Origin: a virus
Reading direction: 5' to 3' (one strand)
Virus record (IMG/VR): IMGVR_UViG_3300042691_026427
Location: 1 to 64,000 of that record
Length of the DNA: 64,000 bases
The notes under the pieces are model-generated. The model did no database searches and was not told the origin of the DNA. It worked only from the letters and a program-made list of their open reading frames with translations. Shown piece after piece: positions 4,348 through 13,546 of this stretch (the stretch's first letter is position 1; each line of letters opens with the position of its first letter). The position numbers and the translations under genes are program-made.

Positions 4348-5145
4348 ATGAAAAATCAAAACTTTGTTACTATCGGATCGTTCGGCGATACATTATACAG
4401 TCTATGTGTTGCAAAAATTTTAGGTGGGGGCAACATGTATGTCAAATTGGGAGGCATGGACGAACTGGTCAGAACACTGTTCGGAAGAGAACCAGAGGGA
4501 TTTCACAAGGGCCGTTACAATCAACAAGACTACGATCTTATTGCTCCGCTGCTCAAAGCTCAAGACTATCTATCAGATGTTGCTATTTGGACCGGGCAAG
4601 AAAATCATTTCGAATCGTTAAATGACCATTGGAAATTTCACTTACCCCGAGGTTGGCAAGGTAACCAAACAGAATGTTACGCATTAACACAAGGTATGGA
4701 CATATATGAGCCTGTATTGAGTAAAAAACTATTGCTAGAGCCTTGGCTTACCCCAGTAAAACCTGTTAAAATAAAAGATAAGCCCATTGTAATCAACAGA
4801 ACACCTCGCTATCTTTATGGCTGCGATGGTGCTCAGTGGACTACATGGGTAGGCCAAGGTCTAGAAGACTATGCTGTTTTTGTAGGAACAGAACAAGAAC
4901 ATAGTGATTTTCAGAAGCAATTTAACGTCAAAGTAGAGTATAAGCCAGTTAACGATCTGTTAGAGATGGCTCAAATTATACAAGGATGTGAACAGTTTAT
5001 GGGTAATCAAAGTGTTGCGTTGTCTATTGCTATAGGGTTAGGGAAAACATTTTGGTGCGAAACAAGAAAAGATTTTCACCTAACTAAAACTCCGCATGGT
5101 TGGGGGGACGTTTGGTTCCCAAGAGTTAACGGCCACTATTTTTAA
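4348..5145 (+). CDS. GT-B glycosyltransferase-like protein (family 9-like)
   Basis: 265 residues. The N-terminus VTIGSFGDTLYSLCVAKIL resembles the first strand and helix of heptosyltransferase-type (GT9) enzymes, which start with a G-x-GD signature. The C-terminal half (IVINRTPR, VFVGTEQEH, FMGNQSVALSIAIGL) matches the nucleotide-sugar-binding half of that fold. It opens the plus-strand sugar operon, 8 nt before the next gene. A TTAAATAC late-promoter-like box lies at 4324-4331. Two other genes of this kind are at 35818-36588 and 37147-37902. Acceptor and donor are unknown. Confidence 0.6.
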   Translation: MKNQNFVTIGSFGDTLYSLCVAKILGGGNMYVKLGGMDELVRTLFGREPEGFHKGRYNQQDYDLIAPLLKAQDYLSDVAIWTGQENHFESLNDHWKFHLPRGWQGNQTECYALTQGMDIYEPVLSKKLLLEPWLTPVKPVKIKDKPIVINRTPRYLYGCDGAQWTTWVGQGLEDYAVFVGTEQEHSDFQKQFNVKVEYKPVNDLLEMAQIIQGCEQFMGNQSVALSIAIGLGKTFWCETRKDFHLTKTPHGWGDVWFPRVNGHYF

Positions 5146-5153
5146 GGAATGAT

Positions 5154-5798
5154 ATGCACGCTATAATAAGCCACCACAATGACACATACCAGCCGTTGGC
5201 TGATTATACATGGACCGGAAACAAAATTCCCTATGCCGAAAAGCACGGGTATCAATGTCGAATGGAAGAACTAACATCGTTAGGGCACGGTGCCCAACTT
5301 CATAAAGTTGATTTTATCAATAGAATGTTGCACGATCCTCAAAACTACGACTGGATATGGTGGACTGGTTGTGATTTAATGGTTACTAACTTCAATACCA
5401 AAATTGAAGAAAAGATTGATAACCAGTATCACATGATTATCGCCACTGACTGCAACGGATTTAATGCAGACAGTATATTGATTCGAAATAGTCAAGAAAG
5501 TAAAGATTATTGGAAAATGGTTTCTGAAGTATTGCCGGGCTTACATTGGCATTGGGAAGGCGAGCAAAAGATTATCAAAGACACATATCCTAATTACAAA
5601 GACATTATCAAAGTTGTTCCACAGCGAGATATCAATGCTTATGATTATTCCACTTACGGTGGTGCATACCCTTCAATTGATTATCTAAACACTGACGGCA
5701 ATTGGCAGCATGGCGATTGGGCTATACAATGGCCGGGACTGGGATTAGAACTAAGATTGCAATTGGCCGAACTGTATTCACAAAAGGTTGTCAAATAA
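5154..5798 (+). CDS. galactosyl/mannosyltransferase-like protein (GMA12/MNN10, GT34-type)
   Basis: 214 residues. The segment YDWIWWTGCDLMVTN near residues 62-77 matches the W-x-DxD-like catalytic strand of GMA12/MNN10-type GT-A transferases, and HWHWEGEQKIIKD near 128 fits their conserved EQ region. AAGGA precedes the ATG. Its stop overlaps the start of the next gene (TAATG). It probably transfers a hexose to a phage- or host-made glycan; the substrate is not inferable. Confidence 0.62.
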   Translation: MHAIISHHNDTYQPLADYTWTGNKIPYAEKHGYQCRMEELTSLGHGAQLHKVDFINRMLHDPQNYDWIWWTGCDLMVTNFNTKIEEKIDNQYHMIIATDCNGFNADSILIRNSQESKDYWKMVSEVLPGLHWHWEGEQKIIKDTYPNYKDIIKVVPQRDINAYDYSTYGGAYPSIDYLNTDGNWQHGDWAIQWPGLGLELRLQLAELYSQKVVK

Positions 5799-7117
5799 TG
5801 GAACATATTTTAAAACAGATTCGCGAATACATTGACGAAAAGAATTCTAAAAAATCGTGGACTGCTGGTAAGGACTTTGTTAACTATGCAGGTCCACATT
5901 TTAATGCAGATGAAATTGTCAGTGCTACTGAAACCTTACTAAATGGATGGCTAGTAATGGGCGACAAATGTCTTAAGTTTGAAAAAGAATTTCCTAAGCA
6001 GTTTGGAAAAAACTTTGGAATACTTACAAACAGTGGTAGCTCCAGTAACTTGTTAATGATGGCAGCTTTGACCAGCAAGCGTGGACATCATTTGCCCAAA
6101 GGTACAAAAGTATTAATGCCTATTGCGGGATTTCCTACTACACTGAATCCTACACTTCAAGTAGGTTTTGAACCGGTATTTGTTGATATCGAAATTGATT
6201 CACTTAATCTAAATCTCGATCAAGTAGAACAAGTGCTAAACTCTGATCCAGATATTCGTGTTATTACATTTGCACATGTATTAGGTAATCCACCTAATAT
6301 GGATCAATTAATGGCATTAGTTCGCAAACACAATTTAATCTTGTTAGAAGATTGCTGTGATGCATTAGGCAGTACCTATGCAGGTATTCCTTTGGGCAAG
6401 TTTGGAGAAATGGCATCATGCAGTTTTTATCCAGCACATCATATGACCATGGGAGAAGGTGGCTTTGTTGCCTGCAGAGATTATCAGCAAGAAGTAATTT
6501 TAAGATCATTTAGAGAATGGGGCCGTGGTTGTTATTGTGTGGGTCCAGAAGCCAATAAACTCAAGTGCGGTAGTTGCGGTAATCGATTTAAAGAATGGAT
6601 TCCGGAAATGCCAGGAGAAATTTTTGACCACAAATATGTTTACGACGAAATTGGGTATAATTTAAAACCGATTGAAGTGCAGGGCGCCATGGGTCTACAT
6701 CAACTAGAAAAGTTAGACGAGATCCACAGTCTAAGAAAACGAAACTACCACTTGTTGTTTAGCATATATAAGAAATACGAAGAGTTCTTTCATCTTCCCC
6801 GACCTACTGCTAAATCAGATCCTAGTTGGTTTGCTTTTCCGTTGACTATCCGTGAAGGTGCACCTTTTAAGCGTAGCGACATTGTTGATTATTTAGAAGA
6901 AAATTTAATTCAGACTCGTCCGTACTTTGCCGGTAACATCATGTTGCAGCCTGCATACAGCCATTTGATGAATCCTGCTGATGCCCGTGATAACTTTCCT
7001 GTTGCTACTCATGTGATGCGCAACACGTTCTTTCATGGTACTAGTCCAGTTATTACTCCAGAACAAATTGCTTACATTGGAGAAAAGGTTGACGGTTTTA
7101 TGAGTTTATTTGTTTAA
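5798..7117 (+). CDS. RfbH-like CDP-4-keto-6-deoxyglucose 3-dehydrase (E1)
   Basis: 439 residues of the DegT/DnrJ/EryC1/StrS fold. The PLP lysine is replaced by histidine (SFYPAHHMTMGEGG), which is diagnostic for the RfbH/ColD-type dehydrases that remove the 3-OH of a nucleotide 4-keto-6-deoxyhexose. A cysteine cluster RGCYCVG...KCGSCGNRF near residue 245-270 matches the [2Fe-2S] site of RfbH. The ATG overlaps the previous stop; an upstream in-frame ATG at 5702 would bury the start in the preceding gene. RfbH needs a reductase partner (RfbI), which is not seen here. Product would be a 3,6-dideoxy-4-keto sugar. Confidence 0.88.
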   Translation: MEHILKQIREYIDEKNSKKSWTAGKDFVNYAGPHFNADEIVSATETLLNGWLVMGDKCLKFEKEFPKQFGKNFGILTNSGSSSNLLMMAALTSKRGHHLPKGTKVLMPIAGFPTTLNPTLQVGFEPVFVDIEIDSLNLNLDQVEQVLNSDPDIRVITFAHVLGNPPNMDQLMALVRKHNLILLEDCCDALGSTYAGIPLGKFGEMASCSFYPAHHMTMGEGGFVACRDYQQEVILRSFREWGRGCYCVGPEANKLKCGSCGNRFKEWIPEMPGEIFDHKYVYDEIGYNLKPIEVQGAMGLHQLEKLDEIHSLRKRNYHLLFSIYKKYEEFFHLPRPTAKSDPSWFAFPLTIREGAPFKRSDIVDYLEENLIQTRPYFAGNIMLQPAYSHLMNPADARDNFPVATHVMRNTFFHGTSPVITPEQIAYIGEKVDGFMSLFV

Positions 7118-7125
7118 GGAAAAAT

Positions 7126-7668
7126 ATGAAAAAAGCATTAATTATTACCCACAGCGGATTTCAAGACCACGAATTAGTTTATCCATACTATCGATTGTTA
7201 GGAGAAGGATTCGAGACACATATAGTTGCAGACAAAAAAGACGCACTAGGAAGATGCTACGGTATCTTTGGATTAAACATGCCTTGTCATATTTTGCTAG
7301 ATGATTTTGTAAACAATCTAGACAGATATCAAGATGAGTATGATGTTGTTGTTCTACCTGGTGGTGTAAAAGCTCTTGAAAAGTTGCGTTTGATCAAACC
7401 GGTACTGTCGTTTATTCACCAATGGAATCAGAACGGTAAAGTTATTATCAGTACCTGCCACGGGGCTCAGCTATTGATCAGTGCAAAAATTGTCAAAGGT
7501 CGTAAGATCAGTGGCTATTATAGTTTAGAAGATGACATTAACAATGCTGGCGCAACTTATGTCAATGCTCCGTATGTGATCGACGACAATATTATTTCTA
7601 GTCCGCATTACGATCATATGGGAGTGTGGATGGAAGAAGCAATTAAACTATACAATGCACGAACATAA
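7126..7668 (+). CDS. DJ-1/PfpI family protein
   Basis: 180 residues with a Rossmann-like start (ALIITHSGFQDHELVYPY) including the conserved Glu, VVLPGG near residue 84, and the nucleophile elbow STCHGAQLL with Cys near 113. DJ-1/PfpI members are proteases, glyoxalases or chaperones, and the phage role is unclear. AAGGA lies before the ATG and the 3' end overlaps the next gene by 14 nt, so it is part of the operon. Confidence 0.82.
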   Translation: MKKALIITHSGFQDHELVYPYYRLLGEGFETHIVADKKDALGRCYGIFGLNMPCHILLDDFVNNLDRYQDEYDVVVLPGGVKALEKLRLIKPVLSFIHQWNQNGKVIISTCHGAQLLISAKIVKGRKISGYYSLEDDINNAGATYVNAPYVIDDNIISSPHYDHMGVWMEEAIKLYNART

Positions 7669-8323
7669 CATCATAAGAAAACCCTGGGGCTATGAATACA
7701 TAGCCTATCAGAATGACAGCGTAGCACTCAAGGTGTTGCATATCAGTGCAGGCGAGAGAACTAGTCTACACTGTCATCCTAACAAAAGCACAGGATTAGT
7801 ATTATTAGCAGGCACTGCGGAAATTAATTTTATTGCAGATAGCAAACAGTTAACCGCTCCGGCAAAACAAATGATTCGACGGGGCTTATTCCATCAAACT
7901 CATGCAGTAAGCGACAACGGCATAATTATGTTTGAAATAGAAACTCCTGTAGATAAGGATGACCTTGTTAGATTACGTGACAACTACGGACGTAAGGATC
8001 AAGGATACGAGGACAATCAATTTGAACTGCCTAAAGATAGCGAATGTCTTTGGATTAACGATCCAGTTCTCGGAACTTCAGATTTTTATAAAATAGGTAC
8101 ATGTGATGTTGAAATTACTTGTGCCACTGATACATCAATTTTTGAAAACAGAAATTCTAATGACATTGTTATGTTTTTAAAAGGTGGTCTAATTAAAGAA
8201 GTTAACAATCGACCACACTTGGTAACACAACCTGGTGATGTAGGGCAAGTAAAAGTAGTAAAGCAGGTATCTCAAGAAATGGATTGTTTTGCTCCAGACA
8301 CTATAATAGCATTTATCAAATGA
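7655..8323 (+). CDS. cupin (mannose-6-phosphate isomerase type II-like)
   Basis: 222 residues. KPWGYEY near the start and AGERTSLHCHPNKST followed by GTAEI and HQTHAV supply the conserved cupin metal-binding histidines and glutamate seen in the isomerase domain of GDP-mannose pyrophosphorylase/PMI enzymes. The protein is longer than a single cupin and has a second beta-rich half. It likely acts on a sugar phosphate or as a sugar isomerase in this operon. It ends in an ATGA overlap. Confidence 0.72.
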   Translation: MHEHNIIRKPWGYEYIAYQNDSVALKVLHISAGERTSLHCHPNKSTGLVLLAGTAEINFIADSKQLTAPAKQMIRRGLFHQTHAVSDNGIIMFEIETPVDKDDLVRLRDNYGRKDQGYEDNQFELPKDSECLWINDPVLGTSDFYKIGTCDVEITCATDTSIFENRNSNDIVMFLKGGLIKEVNNRPHLVTQPGDVGQVKVVKQVSQEMDCFAPDTIIAFIK

Positions 8324-8721
8324 AAAACCATTTTCCTCCCGGATTTGCCGATGACGCTAACAATCTAAGTATCGACTTCGACGGTGTAATTCACAGTCAT
8401 CATTTAGGATTTCATGATGGCACTATATACGGTTATCCTATAGAAGGCAGTCTAGAAGCGGTTCGAGAACTTAGCAAATATTATCGCATAGTAATTTTCA
8501 CAGCAAAAGCCAAGTCTGATCGACCATTGGTAAATGGCAAGACTGGTACCGAGTTAGTATGGGAATGGTTGGCAAAGTACGGCATTTCCGATTGCGTAGC
8601 AGAAGTTACATCAGAAAAACCTCGTAGTTTTTTGTACATTGACGACAACGGCTACCGATTTGAAAATTGGGAAAATACACTAAACTACGTTAAGAGCAAT
8701 TATGAAGATAAAAGTAAGTGA
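8320..8721 (+). CDS. small HAD-like phosphatase
   Basis: 133 residues from the ATG that overlaps the previous TGA. LSIDFDGVIH carries the nucleophile Asp motif (DxDGV), IVIFTAKAKSD is motif II, and FLYIDDNG supplies the motif IV acidic pair. Such short HAD proteins are common in phage sugar clusters and may dephosphorylate a sugar phosphate. It overlaps the next gene by 20 nt. Confidence 0.75.
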   Translation: MKNHFPPGFADDANNLSIDFDGVIHSHHLGFHDGTIYGYPIEGSLEAVRELSKYYRIVIFTAKAKSDRPLVNGKTGTELVWEWLAKYGISDCVAEVTSEKPRSFLYIDDNGYRFENWENTLNYVKSNYEDKSK

Positions 8722-10483
8722 TTATATAATCAAATTATTAGAACAAAAGGGCGTTGATACAGCGTTTTGTATCACAGGCGGAGCAGCAGCGCATTTAATC
8801 GAAAGTCTTCGTATCAGCGATATGCAAGTTTTTCACAACTATAACGAACAAGCCTGCGCTATGAGTGCTGATGGGTATGCTCGTATTGCCAAAAAGCCAG
8901 CACTAGTCATGGTCACTAACGGACCAGGTAGTAGTAATGCTATTACCGGAGTATTAGGTGCGTGGCAAGACAGTGTTCCGATGATTGTGTTGAGCGGTCA
9001 AGTGCCGAGGCATCAAACACTTGCAGCCGAAGTTAGATCATTACGTCAATTAGGATTACAAGAAGCTGATATTATCAGCATGGTCAAACATTGTACCAAT
9101 CATGCTGTTCAGATAACACAGACAAGTAACATCAAACAAGAAATAGACAAAGCCTGGCACTTGGCAACTAGCGGTCGTATGGGGCCCGTTTGGTTAGACA
9201 TTCCTATCGATATTCAAGCAGAAATAATCGAAACTGATGACCAGTTAGAATATGTAATAGAAGCTGTTGATACTCGTGTTCACTCCATCGAAGGTATTGT
9301 TACTGCAATAAAGAATTCTAAGAAACCTTTGATAGTTGCAGGTAACGGTATTCATTTAGGCAATGCTGAAAATGAATTTTTACAATTAGTAAATCAATTA
9401 CAAATTCCAGTTGTAGCAACATGGAATGCCAAAGATCTTTTTAATTCAGATGACGACTTGTATGTTGGTAATTTCGGATTGCTAGGTGAAAGAGCTGCTA
9501 ACTTTGCTATTCAACAAGCAGATTTGTTAATTGTACTGGGCAGTAGATTAAGTATTCCTGTAACTGGATATAACACAAAAGACTTTTCTCCTAACTCTAA
9601 GAAGATCATGGTTGACTTAGATGAAAATGAAATACTTAAACATACATTAACTATCGATTATCCTTATGTTGGACATGTAAAAGATTTTATTAATGATATA
9701 AAAGACATTATCGAACCATCAAAGAGGCAGCTTTGGAATAATACCGTTAAAGGATGGAAAGAAAGATTTCCAGTGTTTAGTGAAAATCATGTTCGTGCCG
9801 ATGGTTTCGTTAACAGCTTTGATTTTATGCAGCATTTAAGTAATGCCATGCGACCAGATGATGTAGTAGTAACTGACATGGGAACTAGTTTTACTTGCAC
9901 TATGCAATCTTTGCAGCATACAGGCAAAGACAGACTGTTTACCAGTAGTGCTTTGTGCAGTATGGGATTTGGTTTGCCCGGAGCAATCGGCGCATATACT
10001 GCTAACGCTAATAATCGTGTAATTTGTATTGCAGGAGACGGTGGATTCCAAATGAACATTCAAGAGCTGCAAACTGTAGCTCAATACAATTTACCAATTA
10101 AAATTATTATCTTAAACAACGACGGATATCTAGCAATCAGTCTAATGCAGGATAATTTGTTTAATGGAAATCATTTTGGTGCAACTAGTGCTAGTGGTGT
10201 AGGAAGTCCTAAGTTTGTTGAATTGAGCAAAGCATATGGAATTCCTGCATATAAATTAAAAACTATCACAGATGTTAAAAATAATTTGGCTTTCTTGTTA
10301 AGTGAGTCAGGACCTTGTTTAATTGAAATTAACATGGTAAGAAACCAATTGTTAATTCCTCGTGTTCAAAGTAAACGAGATGCTTCTGGAAAGATTGTCA
10401 GCGGAAGCATAGATGCTATGTTTCCATTTTTAACAGATAAAGAAATAGACCAAGTATTAACTGAAAGCCGTAGTTGTGAATAA
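8702..10483 (+). CDS. thiamine-diphosphate-dependent enzyme (acetolactate synthase-like)
   Basis: 593 residues with the three-domain layout of the acetohydroxyacid synthase/pyruvate oxidase group: Pyr domain with FCITGGAAAHL and the catalytic Glu region HNYNEQACAMSADGYAR, a central domain, and the PP domain with GDG...N motif (CIAGDGGFQMN...IILNNDG). With an RfbH-like dehydrase next door it may resemble YerE, which adds a two-carbon unit to a 3,6-dideoxy-4-ketohexose in yersiniose synthesis. An ordinary decarboxylase or synthase role is the alternative. Specificity is inference. Confidence 0.85.
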   Translation: MKIKVSDYIIKLLEQKGVDTAFCITGGAAAHLIESLRISDMQVFHNYNEQACAMSADGYARIAKKPALVMVTNGPGSSNAITGVLGAWQDSVPMIVLSGQVPRHQTLAAEVRSLRQLGLQEADIISMVKHCTNHAVQITQTSNIKQEIDKAWHLATSGRMGPVWLDIPIDIQAEIIETDDQLEYVIEAVDTRVHSIEGIVTAIKNSKKPLIVAGNGIHLGNAENEFLQLVNQLQIPVVATWNAKDLFNSDDDLYVGNFGLLGERAANFAIQQADLLIVLGSRLSIPVTGYNTKDFSPNSKKIMVDLDENEILKHTLTIDYPYVGHVKDFINDIKDIIEPSKRQLWNNTVKGWKERFPVFSENHVRADGFVNSFDFMQHLSNAMRPDDVVVTDMGTSFTCTMQSLQHTGKDRLFTSSALCSMGFGLPGAIGAYTANANNRVICIAGDGGFQMNIQELQTVAQYNLPIKIIILNNDGYLAISLMQDNLFNGNHFGATSASGVGSPKFVELSKAYGIPAYKLKTITDVKNNLAFLLSESGPCLIEINMVRNQLLIPRVQSKRDASGKIVSGSIDAMFPFLTDKEIDQVLTESRSCE

Positions 10484-11297
10484 AATTGCAGTATTAGGCG
10501 CTAACGGATATATTGGTCGATATCTTGTTGAAAATTTAACTACTGATGGTTACGAAGTATTGCCTGTAACTAGGTCCGAGTTGACATTAACTAATACTCA
10601 GCAGGTTAAGAATTGGTTAGAAAAATACAGACCATATGCAATAATCAACTGTGCGTCTTCTGTGTCAATTACAGGCGTTCGAGAACACAATGTAAACTTT
10701 GATGATCTGCAAAATAATATCAATATTTTTCTTAATTTTTATTATCACAGTGATTTGTTTTCAAAATTTATCAACATCGGAACCGGTGCTGAGTTTGATA
10801 AAACAAGAAGTATTACAGAAATAACAGAAACCGAACTTACAAAATCATTTCCTACTGAAACTTATGGATACAGTAAAAATTTAATTTCAAGATTTGTTTT
10901 AGAAAAAGAAAAATTTTACACACTAAGACTATTTGGATGTTTTGATAAATCAGAACCCACTGCTCGACTGTTTCAACAATTGCAAATCAAAGATCAAGTT
11001 ACTATTGAAGATAAACAATTTGATTATATTAGTGCTCGAGATTTCTATAAGGTATTAAATCATTACTTAAATAATAATGTAGAACACAAAGATATCAATT
11101 GTGTATATTCAAAAAAGTATATGCTTAGTGAAATTGCAAATATGTTTAAAGAATATCACAACTTACCAGTAGACATTGTTATATCGGGTATTGGTAAAAA
11201 TTACTCAGCATGTGGAAAGAAACTATCGCAATTGGCAATAGCATTAGATGGATTAGAAAAATCCATCAAGAGTTATAACGCTAATAGTTTGATTTAA
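10476..11297 (+). CDS. NAD(P)-dependent sugar epimerase/reductase (SDR, RmlD-like)
   Basis: 273 residues with GTG start. The N-terminal GANGYIGRYL is the extended-SDR nucleotide-binding motif, followed by AIINCAS and TYGYSKN (YxxxK catalytic pair near 129). It is short for an epimerase and closest in style to RmlD-type 4-ketoreductases. In context it would reduce the keto sugar made by the dehydrase and ThDP enzyme. It overlaps the preceding gene by 8 nt. Confidence 0.8.
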   Translation: MNKIAVLGANGYIGRYLVENLTTDGYEVLPVTRSELTLTNTQQVKNWLEKYRPYAIINCASSVSITGVREHNVNFDDLQNNINIFLNFYYHSDLFSKFINIGTGAEFDKTRSITEITETELTKSFPTETYGYSKNLISRFVLEKEKFYTLRLFGCFDKSEPTARLFQQLQIKDQVTIEDKQFDYISARDFYKVLNHYLNNNVEHKDINCVYSKKYMLSEIANMFKEYHNLPVDIVISGIGKNYSACGKKLSQLAIALDGLEKSIKSYNANSLI

Positions 11298-11311
11298 AAA
11301 TTAAGAATAAT

Positions 11312-12250
11312 ATGAAAAAAATTGTATATGTAACTGGATGTCTAGGATTTATCGGATATCATGTAACCAAAGCCTGTTTAGACAAAGGTTGGTATGTTCG
11401 TGGAATTGACAAAGGCACCTATGCTGCCAATTGGAATCTACTTCCCACACTGGAAAAGTATAATAATTTTACATTCGAACATGTAGACATTAACGACTTA
11501 GATAGAATATACGATTGTGATTATTTTATCAACACCGCGGCCGAAACTCACGTTGACAACAGTTTAGAAGAAAGCGACTGTTTTGTCCATAGCAATATAA
11601 ATGGAGTTCATCATATTCTCAAATTGATCAATCAAAGAAAATATCGTAAACCTGTATTGTTGCAATTTAGTACTGATGAAGTATATGGAGATATCGAGCA
11701 GGGCAGTCACACTGAAGAAGATAGATTAGCTCCTAGTAATCCTTATAGTGCTACCAAAGCAGCAGCTGATATGTTGATACTAGCTTGGGGCCGCAGTCAT
11801 AATCTTCCCTATATAATTGTGCGTCCCACAAACAACTACGGCATTGGCCAATATGTTGAAAAACTTATCCCTAAAACTTGTAAGTTTCTAACTATTGGAA
11901 AAAAGATCGACTTACATAACAACGGTACTCCTGTGCGTACTTGGTTACATGCTAGCGATACTGCTCGTGCAGTGCTAACAATTATAGAATCAGGAGCGGT
12001 AAATGAAGTCTACAATATAAGTGGGCCTTATCAGACTGAAAATATCAATGTTGTTACTAAGATTCTTAAATTATGTGGCATAAAAGGAGATCCTTTTGAT
12101 CACATTGCACAGGCTTCTCGACAAGGGCAGGATGTTCGATACTCAATCGATGATTCAAAGTTAAGAAGTTTAGGTTGGACTCCTGTTGCAGACTTTGATA
12201 AAGAACTAAGCAAAATTGTAAAATATTATAAGAACAATTTTGTATGGTGA
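11312..12250 (+). CDS. dTDP/CDP-glucose 4,6-dehydratase-like SDR
   Basis: 312 residues. GCLGFIGYHV binds NAD, STDEVYGD carries the Thr-Asp-Glu active-site triad of 4,6-dehydratases, and NPYSATKAAAD holds the YxxxK pair. VRPTNNYG is the conserved substrate-side motif. These residues match RmlB/RfbG, so the enzyme should make the 4-keto-6-deoxyhexose that feeds the RfbH-like enzyme. It is the last gene of the operon, followed at once by a terminator. No nucleotidyltransferase is seen, so the host must supply NDP-glucose. Confidence 0.87.
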   Translation: MKKIVYVTGCLGFIGYHVTKACLDKGWYVRGIDKGTYAANWNLLPTLEKYNNFTFEHVDINDLDRIYDCDYFINTAAETHVDNSLEESDCFVHSNINGVHHILKLINQRKYRKPVLLQFSTDEVYGDIEQGSHTEEDRLAPSNPYSATKAAADMLILAWGRSHNLPYIIVRPTNNYGIGQYVEKLIPKTCKFLTIGKKIDLHNNGTPVRTWLHASDTARAVLTIIESGAVNEVYNISGPYQTENINVVTKILKLCGIKGDPFDHIAQASRQGQDVRYSIDDSKLRSLGWTPVADFDKELSKIVKYYKNNFVW

Positions 12251-12251
12251 T

Positions 12252-12280
12252 AAAAAAAGCCCCTTATGGGGCTTTTTTAT
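12252..12280. terminator. bidirectional rho-independent terminator
   Basis: AAAAAAAGCCCC-TTAT-GGGGCTTTTTT: a near-perfect stem with A and T tracts on both sides, shared by the plus-strand sugar operon and the convergent methyltransferase gene. Confidence 0.92.
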
Positions 12281-12900
12281 TGTTTAGGCAATCTGCCTTT
12301 TCTTAAAATTTCTTCACTAGTCTTTTTACGAACAATGAATTCAATAGCACATTCACTGATACTGTGATATGTTTGATCATATCGTTTTGTATCATATATA
12401 AATGAAGCATTAACTAACTCTGCCTTGAGCACTTCAATCTTGTCTCTAAATTGATACAAAAATTCAATTAGATTAATACTAGCTGGGCTCCAACTTTCTT
12501 GTTTTAACAGAGTCCAGCTTGTTTTGTGATCAGGATTATGATTACTAGGCCACACACCTTGTTCATATAAATCTTCATCTGGGATAGTCGTAATAATGTG
12601 GCCACCTGGTTTGCAAATACGAATCCAGTTATCAAATGCTTCGTAAGGATCATGCAAATGCTCTAGACAATGACTACTGTGTACAAAATCGTAAGAGTTA
12701 TCGGCAACGCTTTCCATTTTTTGTGCATCACCGTCTGGCATATCCCAAACCTTAAGTGAAATCATTCCTGGAAATTGTTGTCCATATTTAATTAATGGGT
12801 CAGGTCCAGCGCCAATATCAATACCATCTCCTTTGAAGTAAGTACTAACAAATCTAGCATCTTGTAAACGGCGAATTAACGCTTTGCTTGTTTCATTCAT
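12277..12900 (-). CDS. class I SAM-dependent methyltransferase
   Basis: 207 residues from MNETSKAL, preceded by AAAGG 8 nt upstream; the longer frame would translate the adjacent tRNA. GIDIGAGPDP is motif I, VWDMPDGDAQ the motif II acidic strand, and YDFVHSSHCLEHLHDP the post-motif typical of UbiE/sugar methyltransferase-like proteins. It probably methylates a glycan or small molecule. It is transcribed together with tRNA-Arg from the promoter at 13002-13030. Confidence 0.83.
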   Translation of the reverse strand: MNETSKALIRRLQDARFVSTYFKGDGIDIGAGPDPLIKYGQQFPGMISLKVWDMPDGDAQKMESVADNSYDFVHSSHCLEHLHDPYEAFDNWIRICKPGGHIITTIPDEDLYEQGVWPSNHNPDHKTSWTLLKQESWSPASINLIEFLYQFRDKIEVLKAELVNASFIYDTKRYDQTYHSISECAIEFIVRKKTSEEILRKGRLPKQ

Positions 12901-12918
12901 TTTTAAACCTTTGTTGTT

Positions 12919-12993
12919 TGGCCCGGCGTCCAGGACTCGAACCTGGATTAATTGCTTAGAAGGCAACTATATTATCCCTTATATTAACGCCAG
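12919..12993 (-). tRNA. tRNA-Arg (UCU), solitary
   Basis: Acceptor CTGGCGT/ACGCCGG, D arm ATAT/ATAT, anticodon stem GTTGC/GCAAT with loop CTTCTAA (TCT), T arm CCAGG-TTCGAGT-CCTGG, encoded GCCA. It lies 9 kb from the main array, with its own promoter placing the start of transcription about 2 nt before the tRNA. Confidence 0.9.
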
Positions 12994-13001
12994 TTGTATA
13001 T

Positions 13002-13030
13002 ATTATAGCAGTATTTAATGAAGTTGTCAA
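13002..13030 (-). promoter_or_regulatory. sigma70-type promoter of tRNA-Arg and methyltransferase
   Basis: TTGACA (13025-13030), 17 nt, TATAAT (13002-13007): perfect consensus, with the tRNA 5' end at 12993. Confidence 0.92.
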
Positions 13031-13091
13031 GTTATATATGTAGTTTTAGATTATTATCTACATAGTAAATATCGATACACTGGAGCAAAAT

Positions 13092-13367
13092 ATGGACTTT
13101 TTAAAATTAGTAGCAGAACTGGGCTTCCCTATAGCTGGGGCTATGGCTGCGGGCTACTTTGTTTTTCTAACATTGAAGTTTATTCTTGCTGGAGTGACCA
13201 GCTCAGTAAACGGTATGGGCGGTATTATTAAGGGTTTAGACAGCAGAGTTGACACCATGACCAATCAACTGCAACGTATTGATGTTAAAGTTAGTCATGC
13301 ACTAGGACTACAGCCCGATTACGATCGCATTGCTCGTGCCGATCAAGTAGATCAAAGGAAAGACTAA
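13092..13367 (+). CDS. small membrane protein, paralogue A
   Basis: 91 residues: one hydrophobic segment (about 10-35, LGFPIAGAMAAGYFVFLTLKF) and then a predicted coiled coil (LDSRVDTMTNQLQRIDVKV). It shares the MD..E...GFPI..A...GYF start and the coiled coil with the gene at 13546-13908, so the two are paralogues. GGAG precedes the start and a GTAAATATC late-type box lies near 13061. Topology is compatible with a holin or anchor protein, but no family is recognised. Confidence 0.68.
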   Translation: MDFLKLVAELGFPIAGAMAAGYFVFLTLKFILAGVTSSVNGMGGIIKGLDSRVDTMTNQLQRIDVKVSHALGLQPDYDRIARADQVDQRKD

Positions 13368-13546
13368 TGAAGTATATCGATTACGAATGGGATCTACGTA
13401 AGGACAAGATTGTGCTAGATCGCCAACTCGATATTGACAAGTTAGAATGGCGAGCAGGTGATCATTTTGAATTGCAAAATGTCAATGGACAAATGCAACT
13501 AGTTAAAGTAGATCCATTGATAAAGTTTGTTAAGGGATACAAGTAA
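13367..13546 (+). CDS. small hypothetical protein (59 aa)
   Basis: An open frame starting MKYIDYEWDL and ending VKGYK, overlapping both neighbours by one base (TAATG junctions), which strongly suggests translational coupling with the two membrane paralogues. Soluble, acidic and beta-prone (WRAGDHFELQNVNGQMQLVK). Function unknown. Confidence 0.7.
   Translation: MKYIDYEWDLRKDKIVLDRQLDIDKLEWRAGDHFELQNVNGQMQLVKVDPLIKFVKGYK

Noticed and set aside
5702-5797. Earlier start for the RfbH-like gene
   Set aside because: It would overlap the previous gene by 97 nt; the ATG at 5798 overlaps the stop and matches the usual protein length.
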